From Halomarina salina (GTDB lineage: Archaea > Halobacteriota > Halobacteria > Halobacteriales > Haloarculaceae), in the NCBI RefSeq assembly GCF_023074835.1, contig NZ_JALLGW010000001.1, positions 1,488,001 through 1,552,000 on the forward strand: 64,000 nt of DNA. The letters run 5' to 3'. Shown in pieces: positions 46,650 through 55,349 of the stretch. The notes beneath the pieces were generated by a model. The model was not told the origin of the DNA and searched no databases. It worked only from the letters and a program-made list of their open reading frames with translations. Position 1 is the first letter of the stretch; each line of letters begins with the position of its first letter. Made by a program: the position numbers and the translations under genes.

Positions 46650-47234
46650 TCACCCCGGGGTCGCTTCCGCCTCGTCGGCGTGTATCCAGCGCCGCGTCGG
46701 TCCGCCCACGCCGAGGCACGCGAGGGCCAACCAGACGACGGCGGCGACTGCGAACGGGAGGACGAGCCAGACCGTCGCACAGACGAGCCCGACCGCGACG
46801 AGGCCGACCCAGGGTTCACGACCGCCGACCGCCGTCGTCAGCCACGCGCCGACGACGACGAACCCGAACCCGGACAGCGAGAGGACGAGCAGACACAGTA
46901 CGATGAGTAGCAACGTCGCGAGCACGCCGGACGCGACACCAAACCGCGACAGCTGGCTGACCGCGTAGCCGACGAGGAAGACGACCAGCCCGAACGCGAC
47001 GAGTCCGTAGACGACCGACACGAGGGGGTTCGCCATCGAGGCGTCGACGGCGTCGTCGATGCGACCACCCGCGACGGAGAGGACGGCACCACCGGAGAGG
47101 ACCGTCGCCACGAACGCGAGCGTCGCCAGAACCGGACCAGAGGCGTCGAGGATGGCGGCCGGCTCGACTGCCTGCACGGCGGTGAACCAGCCGTCGGACC
47201 CGACGCCGAACGCGGCAGTGCCAGCCACAGTCAT
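46650..47234 (-). CDS. hypothetical four-helix membrane protein
   Basis: 194-residue protein with hydrophobic segments at about residues 32-55, 72-96, 103-130 and 145-172, small-residue-rich and without charged motifs in the membrane. The C-terminus is short and polar. It is convergent with the BCCT gene and divergent from the formate-THF ligase gene. No family recognised; hydropathy and codon use support coding. Confidence 0.65.
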   Translation of the reverse strand: MTVAGTAAFGVGSDGWFTAVQAVEPAAILDASGPVLATLAFVATVLSGGAVLSVAGGRIDDAVDASMANPLVSVVYGLVAFGLVVFLVGYAVSQLSRFGVASGVLATLLLIVLCLLVLSLSGFGFVVVGAWLTTAVGGREPWVGLVAVGLVCATVWLVLPFAVAAVVWLALACLGVGGPTRRWIHADEAEATPG

Positions 47235-47456
47235 ATCTCGTGACTGTGACAGGTGGTGCTGAAAAGCTATCGACCGCCTGCTCCCCGGCCGTCACGCGCC
47301 GTCGGGTCCCCGTCTCGACGTCGGCATCCTCGGTCCGTCGGGTTCCGGAAGTGTCGTGGCTCGGTCGGCTCGACCGCACGACGACGACCACATCGTCTCT
47401 CGATTCTGGCAGGTGTACCAACGTTCTTGTCGCGGTGCTCGGAAGCTCACTGCGAG

Positions 47457-49181
47457 ATGTCATCACCAGACGAGGTAGCGGGGCCGCTCCCGACGGACTA
47501 CGAGATCGCACAGGCGACCGAGATGGAACCGATCTGGGAGCTGGTCGAGCCGTGGGGGCTTGGACTCGACGACCTCCAGTACTTCGGCTCGTACACGGCG
47601 AAGGTGAAACACGACGCCATCGACCGGCTTCGAGAGCAGGCCGAAGAGCGGCCCCGGAACCTCGTGCTTGTGACCGGGATGACGCCGACGCCGAAGGGTG
47701 AGGGGAAGACCGTGACGACGGTCGGTCTCGGTCAGACGCTGAACCACATCGGCGAGGAGGCGATGATAGCGATTCGGGAACCCTCGCTCGGGCCGGTGTT
47801 CGGCGTCAAGGGCGGGGCAGCGGGCGGCGGCCGGTCGCAGGTCCTCCCGATGGAGGAGATCAACCTCCACTTCACGGGCGACCTGCACGCGCTCACCTCG
47901 GCGCACAACCTCATCGCGGCGATGCTCGACGCGAAGATAGCGCAGGGCAACGACCTCGACATCGACGTCAACGATGTCTCCTGGCCGCGAGCCATCGACA
48001 TGAACGACCGCGTGCTCAGGGAGACGGTCGTCGGTCTCGGCGGGAAGACCGGCGGGACGCCGCGGGAGAACCAGTTCCTGCTCACCGCGGCGTCGGAGCT
48101 GATGGCCGTCCTCTGCATGGCGAGCGGGCTGGCCGACCTCAAAGAGCGCGTCGCACGCATCATCGTCGCCTACGACGGCGAGGGGGACCCGGTGACGGTC
48201 AACGACATCGAGGCCACGGGCGCGGTGACGATGCTGCTTCGGGACGCCATCAAGCCGAACGTCGTCCAGACCATCGAGGGAACACCGGCCTTCGTCCACG
48301 GCGGTCCCTTCGCGAACATCGCCCACGGCACCAACTCGCTGATGGCCGACAAGGCCGCGTTCGGGATGGCCGACTACCTCGTCACCGAGGCCGGGTTCGG
48401 CTCCGACCTCGGAGCCGAGAAGTTCCTGAACATCGTCTGTCGACTCGGCGAGATGGAACCCAACGCCGTCGTCCTCGTCTCGTCGGTCCGGGCGCTGAAG
48501 TACCACGGCGAGAACATGTGGCCCGCCGACTACGACGACATCGACGCCGCCGGAACCGGTGCGGTCGAGCGCGGGCTGGAGAACCTCGACAAACACGTCG
48601 AGAACCTCCAGAAGTTCGGCGTCCCCGTCGTGGTCGCCGTCAACCGCTTCCCCGACGACGCGGACGAGGAGGTGCAGGTCGTCCTCGACCACTGTCGCGA
48701 CGACCTCGACGTCCCCGCCGCGGAGTCGACCGTCTTCGAGGAGGGGAGCGAGGGCGGCGTCGACCTCGCAGAACGCGTCGTCGAGGCAGTCGAGAGTGGA
48801 GAGGCGGAGTACGCGCCGCTGTACGAGGACGAGGACTCCATCAAGGAGAAGATACACACCGTCGCGACCGAGGTGTACGGCGCGGACGGCGTGAAGTACA
48901 CCGGCGGTGCCGACCGGGACATCGAGCGGATGGAGGACCTGGGGTTCGGCGACTTCCCGGTCTGTCTGTCGAAGACGTTCCACTCGCTGAGCGACGACGC
49001 GAGCAAGAAGGGCGCGCCGACCGGGTGGGAACTCGAGATTCGCGAGGTGTACCCCTCGGCGGGCGCGGGGTTCCTCGTCGCACTCACCGGCGACGTCCTG
49101 ACCCTCCCCGGTCTGCCGAGCGACCCCGCCGCCGCGGGGATGGACATCGACGCCGACGGGAACATCTCGGGCCTGTTCTGA
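47457..49181 (+). CDS. fhs: formate-tetrahydrofolate ligase
   Basis: 574-residue enzyme that interconverts formate + THF + ATP and 10-formyl-THF + ADP + Pi. The ATP loop TPTPKGEGKTVTTVGL is near residue 78, followed by GVKGGAAGGGRSQV, EINLHFTGDLHA and NQFLLTAASELMA, and by the C-terminal GFLVALTGDVLTLPGLP, all diagnostic. With FolD at 52842 it can convert methylene-THF from demethylation to formate and make ATP. ATG at 47457 begins the family-like N-terminus. A GTACCAAC half-site, identical to half of the inverted repeat at 15135, lies about 40 bases upstream. Confidence 0.96.
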   Translation: MSSPDEVAGPLPTDYEIAQATEMEPIWELVEPWGLGLDDLQYFGSYTAKVKHDAIDRLREQAEERPRNLVLVTGMTPTPKGEGKTVTTVGLGQTLNHIGEEAMIAIREPSLGPVFGVKGGAAGGGRSQVLPMEEINLHFTGDLHALTSAHNLIAAMLDAKIAQGNDLDIDVNDVSWPRAIDMNDRVLRETVVGLGGKTGGTPRENQFLLTAASELMAVLCMASGLADLKERVARIIVAYDGEGDPVTVNDIEATGAVTMLLRDAIKPNVVQTIEGTPAFVHGGPFANIAHGTNSLMADKAAFGMADYLVTEAGFGSDLGAEKFLNIVCRLGEMEPNAVVLVSSVRALKYHGENMWPADYDDIDAAGTGAVERGLENLDKHVENLQKFGVPVVVAVNRFPDDADEEVQVVLDHCRDDLDVPAAESTVFEEGSEGGVDLAERVVEAVESGEAEYAPLYEDEDSIKEKIHTVATEVYGADGVKYTGGADRDIERMEDLGFGDFPVCLSKTFHSLSDDASKKGAPTGWELEIREVYPSAGAGFLVALTGDVLTLPGLPSDPAAAGMDIDADGNISGLF

Positions 49182-49259
49182 GTCACCGAGGCGGCCGAGT
49201 GTCCCCGTCGGGCGATGGCCGACACGCCGCGTTCCTTTTGTACCACCTCGACGAACTGT

Positions 49260-50483
49260 ATGGTAGTGAATAGCTCGCAAGGCGAAGGGGACGAGCGCGC
49301 GTACGAGGCCCTGTTCTACCGGACGGACCGGGTCGCGCTCGTCGAGTGGCGACAGTTCTCCGGGGCGAAGCCGACCGTGTTGCTGGTCGGCGTCGTCGCG
49401 CTCCTCGCGTTCGTCACCGGGCTCTCGAACATGACCCAGCAGTCGCTCGTACTGGCCGGGCCGCTGGCGGGCGTCGTGCCGGACGCGGTGGTGTTCGCCC
49501 GGTTCGCCGGCGTGCTGTTCGCGTTCCTGTTGGCCCCCCTCACGCTCGGTCTCCAGCGGCGCAAACGGCTCGCCTGGCAGGTGGCTGTCGTCTCCCTCCC
49601 GGTGCTGGCGACCCTCCCGCTCGTCACCTTCCAGACGACGGACGTACCGCTACTGCTGGCGCTGGTCGCGGCGTATCCGCTCCTCGTCGTGAATCGGGGC
49701 GAGTTCGACCGGCCCATCGAACTCTCGCCGCTCCAGGTCGCGTCGCTGGCCGCCATCGTCGGCGTCGGCCTGTACGGGACGGTCGGTGCCTACGGCCTCC
49801 GCGAGCAGTTCCTCGGCCTCGACGACTGGGCGGACGCCGTCTACTACGTCATCGTCACCATCGCGACCGTCGGCTACGGCGACATCACGCCGACGACCCC
49901 CGAAGCGCAGTGGTTCTCGCTCTCGGTCATCGTCCTCGGGACCGGCGCGTTCACCGTCGCCATCGGGGCGCTGGTCGCCCCGGCAATCGAAGCCAGAATG
50001 GCAGCCGCATTCGGAAGCATGACCGCATCAGAACTCACACTCCTGGAGGATCACGTCGTCGTACTCGGGTACGGCGACCTCACCGCACCGTTACTCGCTC
50101 GACTCGCCGACGAGACGTCGTTCCTGGTCGTCACGCCCGACCCGGACGTCGCGTCCTCGCTCACGTTCGACGGAATGAACGTCCTCACCGGCGACCCGAC
50201 CGACGAGGAGACGCTCGAAGAGGCCCGCGTCGACGTCGCCCGCGGCGTCGTCGTCTGTAGCAACGACGACGCGAGGGACGTGCTCGCCGTCCTCGCCGTC
50301 AAGAGCCTCGCACCGGACGTCCGGGTCGTGGCGGCCGCGAACGAGGAGAAACACGTCCCCAAGTTCGAGTCGGTCGGTGCCGACGACGTCGTCAACCCGC
50401 TCACCATCGGCGGTCGACTCCTCGGCGCGTCCGTCCTCGGCGCATCCTCCCCCATCGCCGACGCGATGGACGACGACGGGTGA
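49260..50483 (+). CDS. K+ channel protein with TrkA-N/RCK domain
   Basis: 407-residue membrane protein. Hydrophobic segments fill residues about 38-150. A pore module near 195-235 contains the selectivity filter TVGYGDITP. The cytoplasmic RCK/TrkA-N Rossmann domain follows (VVVLGYGDLTAPLLARL, then DVVNPLTIGGRLLGASVL). It conducts potassium or a related cation, gated by a nucleotide or ion on the RCK domain. In this neighbourhood a role in osmotic balance alongside the BCCT transporters is reasonable. Start ATG 49260 is 78 bases after fhs. Confidence 0.92.
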   Translation: MVVNSSQGEGDERAYEALFYRTDRVALVEWRQFSGAKPTVLLVGVVALLAFVTGLSNMTQQSLVLAGPLAGVVPDAVVFARFAGVLFAFLLAPLTLGLQRRKRLAWQVAVVSLPVLATLPLVTFQTTDVPLLLALVAAYPLLVVNRGEFDRPIELSPLQVASLAAIVGVGLYGTVGAYGLREQFLGLDDWADAVYYVIVTIATVGYGDITPTTPEAQWFSLSVIVLGTGAFTVAIGALVAPAIEARMAAAFGSMTASELTLLEDHVVVLGYGDLTAPLLARLADETSFLVVTPDPDVASSLTFDGMNVLTGDPTDEETLEEARVDVARGVVVCSNDDARDVLAVLAVKSLAPDVRVVAAANEEKHVPKFESVGADDVVNPLTIGGRLLGASVLGASSPIADAMDDDG

Positions 50484-50586
50484 CTCCCGGAGGCTCCCGA
50501 TGGTGGTGACACACCGTTCTCGGGTTCCTGACGTTCGTCTCAGCTGCTAGGAGGATACTTGGCCTCCCAGTGGAAACTGACAGCGT

Positions 50587-52443
50587 ATGAGCGGGAGTGA
50601 GGCCGGAGAGACCGGTGGCGTCCTCGCTGGAGTGTTGCTCCCGCTCTGCATCGGGTCGGGGGCGGTCGTCGTCGCGGGGTTCTTCTTCCCGGAGTTCGTC
50701 GGCGACGCCGTCGACGGCCACGTCTGGCTGGTCGTCGCGCTGACGTTCTTCGGCTCCGGGCTGGGCTACCTCGCCGTCCTGCCACACGCAGCGACGGCCG
50801 GCGAGGAGCACCGGCCACCGGCGCTGCTCCGAATCAGGCGACACTCCGTGCGTGTGACCCTCGGCGAGTTCCTCGCCCGTCACGACCCGGTCGTGCTCGG
50901 CGTCCCGGTCGCCGTCTTCGCCCTCTTCTGCGCGTCGCAAGCGCTGTTCCCCGGAGCGACGACGGCCGTCGTGGACGGCGTCTCGAACACCGTCCTCCTC
51001 GGTGGCGGTCCGCTGTTCCTCGGCGCGATGTTCCTCGCGGTGTGTTACTGCCTGGTCCTGCTCGTCGGCCCCTGGGGCGACGTGAGACTCGGTGCGCCCG
51101 ACGCCGAACCGACGTACACCTACCCGACGTACTTCACGCTCGTCTTCACCGCCGGCATCGCCGCCGGGGTGGTCGTCTGGGGGCCGGCGGAGGCGCTGTT
51201 CCACTACCGGACGCCCCCGCCGACCGTCGACGCGCAGCCGCAGTCGGCGGCGGCAATCGACGGAGCGCTCACCTACGTCCTGTTCCACTGGGGGCTCTCG
51301 GCGTGGAGTGCGTACGCGGTCATCGGCCTCCCCATCGCGTACTTCGTGTTCAGACACGACGCCCCGCTCCGGGTCTCGACGATTCTGGCCCCGTTCCTCG
51401 GCGTCGACGGCCTCGACTCGCTGTGGGGTCGCCTCGTGGATACGCTCGCCGTGTTCGCGACCATCGGTGGCATCGCCACGTCCGTCGCGCTCGTGAGCGA
51501 GCAGTTCCTCGCCGGCATCACCTTCCAGTGGGGGGTGACGACCGGCCGGACCGGGTCGGTCGTGTTCATCGCTGGGCTGACGCTCGTCGTCCTGCTCTCG
51601 TGTGTCACCGGCGTCCACCGGGGCATCCGGCGCATCGCCGCGCTCACCGTCGCCCTGTTCGCCCTGTTCGCTCTCGTCGTGTTCGTCGTCGGGCCGCGGT
51701 CGTTCGTCGTCTCGCGGGGCCTCGACGCGGTGGGCGCCTACGCGCTCGGCTTCGTCCCGCTGAGCCTCACCCTGGGAGACGGGTGGGTCACCGACTGGAC
51801 CGTCTGGAACTGGTCGTGGTGGTTCTCGTGGGCCCCGTTCGCGGGGCTGTTCGTCGCCGCGCTGTCCCGCGGGCGGCGGATTCGGACCGTCGTGGTGACG
51901 AGCGTCGTCGCCACGTCGGCGGCGACCATGGTCTGGTTCCTCCTGCTCGGTGGGACGTCGCTCTGGCTGCAACACCGGGGCCGGACGGACGTCCTCGGGA
52001 CGCTCGCCGACAGCGGTGGCTCCGAGGCGGTGGTGGGGTTCCTGGTGTTCGACGCCCTGCCGCTCGGCGACCTCCTCGTGTTCCTCTTCCTCGGCCTCGT
52101 CGTCGTGTTCATGGTGACGTCGGCGGACGTCTCGACGCTCGTCACCGCGTTGCTGGCCACCCGTCGCGGCCTCGCCCCGACGACGGGGAGCATCGTCTTC
52201 TGGGGGACGTTCCAGGGTGCGGTCGCCGTCTCGGTGCTCCTCTTGGGGGGCATCGAGACGCTCCAGGCGCTCGCCGTCCTGACCGGTCTCCCGTTCGCCG
52301 TCCTCTCGGTGGTCGCGCTCGGCGGGCTCACCCTGACGTTCGTCCGTGAGGAGGGCGGCCACACGTCGCTCGTCGGGCGACTCCTCGCGAAACTCCCATC
52401 GGTCGGGTTACACCACGACATCGACCCACCAGACGAGGAGTGA
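50587..52443 (+). CDS. divergent BCCT family transporter
   Basis: 618-residue member of the BCCT family with about twelve membrane segments. The tryptophan-rich substrate helix is kept (WSWWFSWAPFAGLFVAALSRGR), but the glycine-rich unwound helix, GMGIGLMF in betaine carriers, is changed to TAGIAAGVVVWGPAEALFHY. The N-terminal 150 residues are also unlike the first BCCT protein (four segments before the conserved core). Altered ion coupling or a different substrate is therefore likely. Lies between the K+ channel gene and the frameshifted zinc-ribbon gene; close to FolD, so import of an N-methyl compound is plausible. Confidence 0.88.
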   Translation: MSGSEAGETGGVLAGVLLPLCIGSGAVVVAGFFFPEFVGDAVDGHVWLVVALTFFGSGLGYLAVLPHAATAGEEHRPPALLRIRRHSVRVTLGEFLARHDPVVLGVPVAVFALFCASQALFPGATTAVVDGVSNTVLLGGGPLFLGAMFLAVCYCLVLLVGPWGDVRLGAPDAEPTYTYPTYFTLVFTAGIAAGVVVWGPAEALFHYRTPPPTVDAQPQSAAAIDGALTYVLFHWGLSAWSAYAVIGLPIAYFVFRHDAPLRVSTILAPFLGVDGLDSLWGRLVDTLAVFATIGGIATSVALVSEQFLAGITFQWGVTTGRTGSVVFIAGLTLVVLLSCVTGVHRGIRRIAALTVALFALFALVVFVVGPRSFVVSRGLDAVGAYALGFVPLSLTLGDGWVTDWTVWNWSWWFSWAPFAGLFVAALSRGRRIRTVVVTSVVATSAATMVWFLLLGGTSLWLQHRGRTDVLGTLADSGGSEAVVGFLVFDALPLGDLLVFLFLGLVVVFMVTSADVSTLVTALLATRRGLAPTTGSIVFWGTFQGAVAVSVLLLGGIETLQALAVLTGLPFAVLSVVALGGLTLTFVREEGGHTSLVGRLLAKLPSVGLHHDIDPPDEE

Positions 52444-52479
52444 GGTGGCTCCCGCACCACCTCGTCGCGCGACGTTCGC

Positions 52480-52679
52480 TCACCGGGTCTCGGTCCGGCC
52501 ACACTCCGGGCAGACGACGGTGAGTCCCTCTCCCTGGTCGCGCTCTCCCTCGACGACGCCCTCCCCGTCGCACAGTCCAGATGCAGACTCACCTGGTGGT
52601 CGCCGTGGTCCCCGAGGACGAGGTCACCCGGCTCGTCCGGAAGAACGATACCCCGGCAGTAGTAACACTCGCTTGTCAT
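52480..52679 (-). pseudogene. small zinc-binding protein disrupted by a two-base insertion
   Basis: From ATG at 52679 the frame reads MTSECYYCRG, then LGDHGDHQVSLHLDC, and is lost in Arg/Ser-rich sequence. In another frame, starting at the same Cys, it continues DGEGVV and ends TVVCPECGRTETR with a stop at 52480. The join reads GACTGTGCGACG on the minus strand; deleting one TG gives GACTGCGACG and an unbroken 65-codon protein with CxxC at each end. So a TG duplication (or a sequencing error) has broken a two-knuckle zinc protein. Confidence 0.65.
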
Positions 52680-52841
52680 GGGTTGTCAATCGTGGGTCGT
52701 GGTCAAGTATCTGCCCCGTGACCGACACATCGGGCGCGAGACGGTCGTCGAGCGTCGACACTCTCCTCGACCCGACCGGCCCTGGTCTCGCCGGCCTGTC
52801 TCGGCGACGCCTCGGCGAACGGACGAGCCAGGTGTCGCCGG

Positions 52842-53804
52842 GTGACGTCCCCGACTCTGCTGACCGGCGACCGGGCCGCCGAACGGATTCTGTCGACCGT
52901 CCGGAGTGACGTGGAGACCCTCCGTGCACACGGCGTCGTCCCGACGCTGGGGACGGTGTTAATGTCGGACGACGAGACGCAGACTCGGTTCATGGAGCTG
53001 AAACACGAGCGGTGTGCCGAACTCGGCATCGAGACGAGGCGTCGCGACGTTCCGGCGGACGCGCCCGCGTCGACGCTCTACGACACCGTCCGGTCGCTCG
53101 GGGCGGACGACGACGTCACCGCGCTCTTCGTCCAGGTTCCGCTCCCCGACCACGTCGACGGTCACCGGGTCCACTCGCTCGTCCCGATTCAGAAGGACGT
53201 GGACTGCTTCGCCCCCGAGAACCTCGGACGACTCGTGACGGGGGAGCCACGCGTCGTCCCCGTCACCGTCCGCGCCGTGGTGGAACTGCTCTCGGCGTAC
53301 GGCATCGAGACCGCGGGCCGCCACGTCGTCGTCGTGGGCCGGGACCCGACCATCGCTCGGCCGCTCGCGAACCTGCTGCTGAAACGCGGCCCCGGCGGCG
53401 ACGCGACGGTGTCGGTCTGTCACACCGCGACGACGGACCTCGCCTCGGTGACGCGCCGTGCGGACGTGCTCGTCACCGCAGCGGGCGCACCGGGACTGGT
53501 CGACGGGTCGATGCTCGGCGACGGCGTGGTCGTCGTGGACGTCAGTGCCACTCGCGTCGACGTCACGGAGTCAGCGGCGTCCGGTTCCGAATCGAACGGT
53601 CCCGGGACGAGGTCCGAGTCCGGTGCAGAGCGGCGGTTCGAACTCGTCGGTGACGTTGACTTCGACAGCGCTGCAACCAGAGCGAGTGCCATTACTCCTG
53701 TTCCCGGCGGCGTCGGTCCCCTCACGCAGGCGATGCTCGTCCGGAACGTGGTCGACGTGACGGCGAGGCGAACCGGGGCGTCCGCACTGCTCACGTCGCC
53801 CTGA
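52842..53804 (+). CDS. folD: methylene-THF dehydrogenase/methenyl-THF cyclohydrolase
   Basis: 320-residue bifunctional enzyme. The substrate/cyclohydrolase loop contains the catalytic Lys in RFMELKHERCAELGIE, but the usual Tyr of the YxxxK motif is Phe here. SLVPIQKDVDCF replaces the common KDVDGF. The NAD(P) domain has VVVGRDPTIARPLANLL (commonly GRSxIVGxP) and the family-defining ITPVPGGVGPLTQAML is intact. A Ser/Glu/Gly-rich insertion of about 20 residues precedes the last strand. It oxidises methylene-THF to 10-formyl-THF, linking the demethylating flavoproteins to Fhs. GTG start. Confidence 0.92.
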   Translation: MTSPTLLTGDRAAERILSTVRSDVETLRAHGVVPTLGTVLMSDDETQTRFMELKHERCAELGIETRRRDVPADAPASTLYDTVRSLGADDDVTALFVQVPLPDHVDGHRVHSLVPIQKDVDCFAPENLGRLVTGEPRVVPVTVRAVVELLSAYGIETAGRHVVVVGRDPTIARPLANLLLKRGPGGDATVSVCHTATTDLASVTRRADVLVTAAGAPGLVDGSMLGDGVVVVDVSATRVDVTESAASGSESNGPGTRSESGAERRFELVGDVDFDSAATRASAITPVPGGVGPLTQAMLVRNVVDVTARRTGASALLTSP

Positions 53805-53816
53805 CCGACGTCCCGC

Positions 53817-54455
53817 TCACCGGGTGTTCATCTCGCCGGTCGGGAGCGCACTGCTCAACGCCTCGTCGATGAGTTTCTTCTCGGCCTTGCGGAGGTGTTC
53901 GAGGAACGTCGAGTGACAGATGCCGAGTTCGTCGGCGAGCGTCTCGGCGTCGACCTGCCGCGGCCAGTCGAAGTAGCCCGCCTCCTTCGCCAGGGTGATG
54001 ACCTCCGACTGGCGAGCCGACAGCGAGAGCGTCGGGTCGCCGATGGGCTGGAGTCGCCCGAGGTGGACGTCGCCCAGGTCCCGCAGTTCCGCTATCATCT
54101 GCTTGAGCTCCTCGCGGCTGAAGACGATGACGTCGAACGTGCGGTGGGTCCCGTCGAACTGGTTCATCTGCTGGAGCATGCCGTGGTTCGCGCGGATGAC
54201 CGGGAGCACCCCCGACGAACGCTTGGTGATGACGAGCTGTGAGTCGGGGACGTACTTCACGTCCTGCACGGCGTCGCTCTCCCGGAGGACGTCGGCGATG
54301 GCGTCGCGGTGGTCACCGGCGTCCATGACGAACCGGATGTTCTCGTGGTCGATGGTCTCGAAGTAGTATATCGGGAACCCCCCGTTCGTGATGTCGGTTA
54401 TCTCGCTGAGGACGTGGTCCTCGTCGAGGTTGATGTGGATGGTGGCTGTGAACAT
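53817..54455 (-). CDS. Bat-type HTH_10 transcriptional regulator
   Basis: 212-residue regulator with the same layout as 31752-32411: an alternating sensor region (MFTATIHINLDEDHVLSEI) and a C-terminal HTH_10 domain, LSARQSEVITLAKEAGYFDWP followed by ADELGICHSTFLEHLRKAEKKLI. It is convergent with folD (12 bases apart) and directly downstream of, same strand as, the ABC importer operon. Likely targets are the folate/BCCT genes or the importer; this is position-based. Confidence 0.88.
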   Translation of the reverse strand: MFTATIHINLDEDHVLSEITDITNGGFPIYYFETIDHENIRFVMDAGDHRDAIADVLRESDAVQDVKYVPDSQLVITKRSSGVLPVIRANHGMLQQMNQFDGTHRTFDVIVFSREELKQMIAELRDLGDVHLGRLQPIGDPTLSLSARQSEVITLAKEAGYFDWPRQVDAETLADELGICHSTFLEHLRKAEKKLIDEALSSALPTGEMNTR

Positions 54456-54557
54456 GGTCCGTTGAGGGTCAGCGTTTCGCGTCCGTCGGCATCAACGTCG
54501 CGCCAGCCGTCCGGTCGCCGTCGGACGGTCGGCCGTCGAGTGGTCCCGGCATGGTGG

Positions 54558-55349
54558 TCAGGCCATCTGTGCAGTGTCGGCACTCCGGGAGCCGAGGCGG
54601 TTCTCGAGGACGAAGAAGCCCACGTTGACCACGGTGGCGACGAGCACGAGCACGACGATTATCGCCAGCATCGGTGCGGTCTGGACGCCCGCGATGTACT
54701 CGACGAGGGTGTAGCCGAGTCCGGCCCGCGAGGCGAACATCTCCCCGAGGACGATGCCGAGGAAGGTGAGGTTGAACCCCAGTCGGAGGCCGATGACCAG
54801 CCCCGGCAGGATGGAGGGGACGATGACGTGACGGAACGTCTGCCAGCGCGACAGCCTGAGCGAGCGGGCGACGTCGAGGTGCGTCTCGTCGATGGTCCCC
54901 ATCGCGGACATCGTGAGGATGGCGACGGGGAACACGCCGTGGAACCAGCCGAACGCTATCTTCGAGTCCATCCCGAACTGGAAGACGAACAGGAAGATGG
55001 GGAACAGCGTCACCTTCGGGATGGCGTAGGTTCCGAGGACGATGGGCTCGAACACGTCGTGCCAGAAGTCGCTGAGGCCGAGGGCCACGCCCGCCCAGAT
55101 GCCGACGACGATGGCGAGGACGTACGCGACGAGGAGTTCCGTCATCGTCCGCTCGAACCCCTCGACCATCCACCCCGAACGGATGCCGTCGAGCAGGGCG
55201 TCGAACGTGTCTGTCGGCGTGGCGAGGGCGAACCCGCTGACCGACATCGCCAGCACCTGCCAGAGCGCCACGACGACCAGCGGGACGGCCAGTCGCCCGA
55301 ACAGGACGACGTCGCCGTCGAACCGGAACCGCGAACTGCTGGTGCTCAT
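54558..55349 (-). CDS. SsuC/TauC-type ABC transporter permease (second permease)
   Basis: 263-residue permease with six membrane segments. EAA loop near residues 165-190 (THLDVARSLRLSRWQTFRHVIVPSILPG) shows the family pattern ending ILPG. It is co-translated with the upstream permease gene (four-base overlap at 55346-55349). Two distinct permeases, one ATPase and one NMT1/SsuA-type binding protein form the importer. Start ATG 55349 fits coupling. Confidence 0.92.
   Translation of the reverse strand: MSTSSSRFRFDGDVVLFGRLAVPLVVVALWQVLAMSVSGFALATPTDTFDALLDGIRSGWMVEGFERTMTELLVAYVLAIVVGIWAGVALGLSDFWHDVFEPIVLGTYAIPKVTLFPIFLFVFQFGMDSKIAFGWFHGVFPVAILTMSAMGTIDETHLDVARSLRLSRWQTFRHVIVPSILPGLVIGLRLGFNLTFLGIVLGEMFASRAGLGYTLVEYIAGVQTAPMLAIIVVLVLVATVVNVGFFVLENRLGSRSADTAQMA

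Noticed and set aside
50401-52362. 653-codon open frame antisense to the second BCCT gene
   Set aside because: Consists of Arg/Asp/Glu-rich repeats produced by reading a hydrophobic membrane protein backwards.
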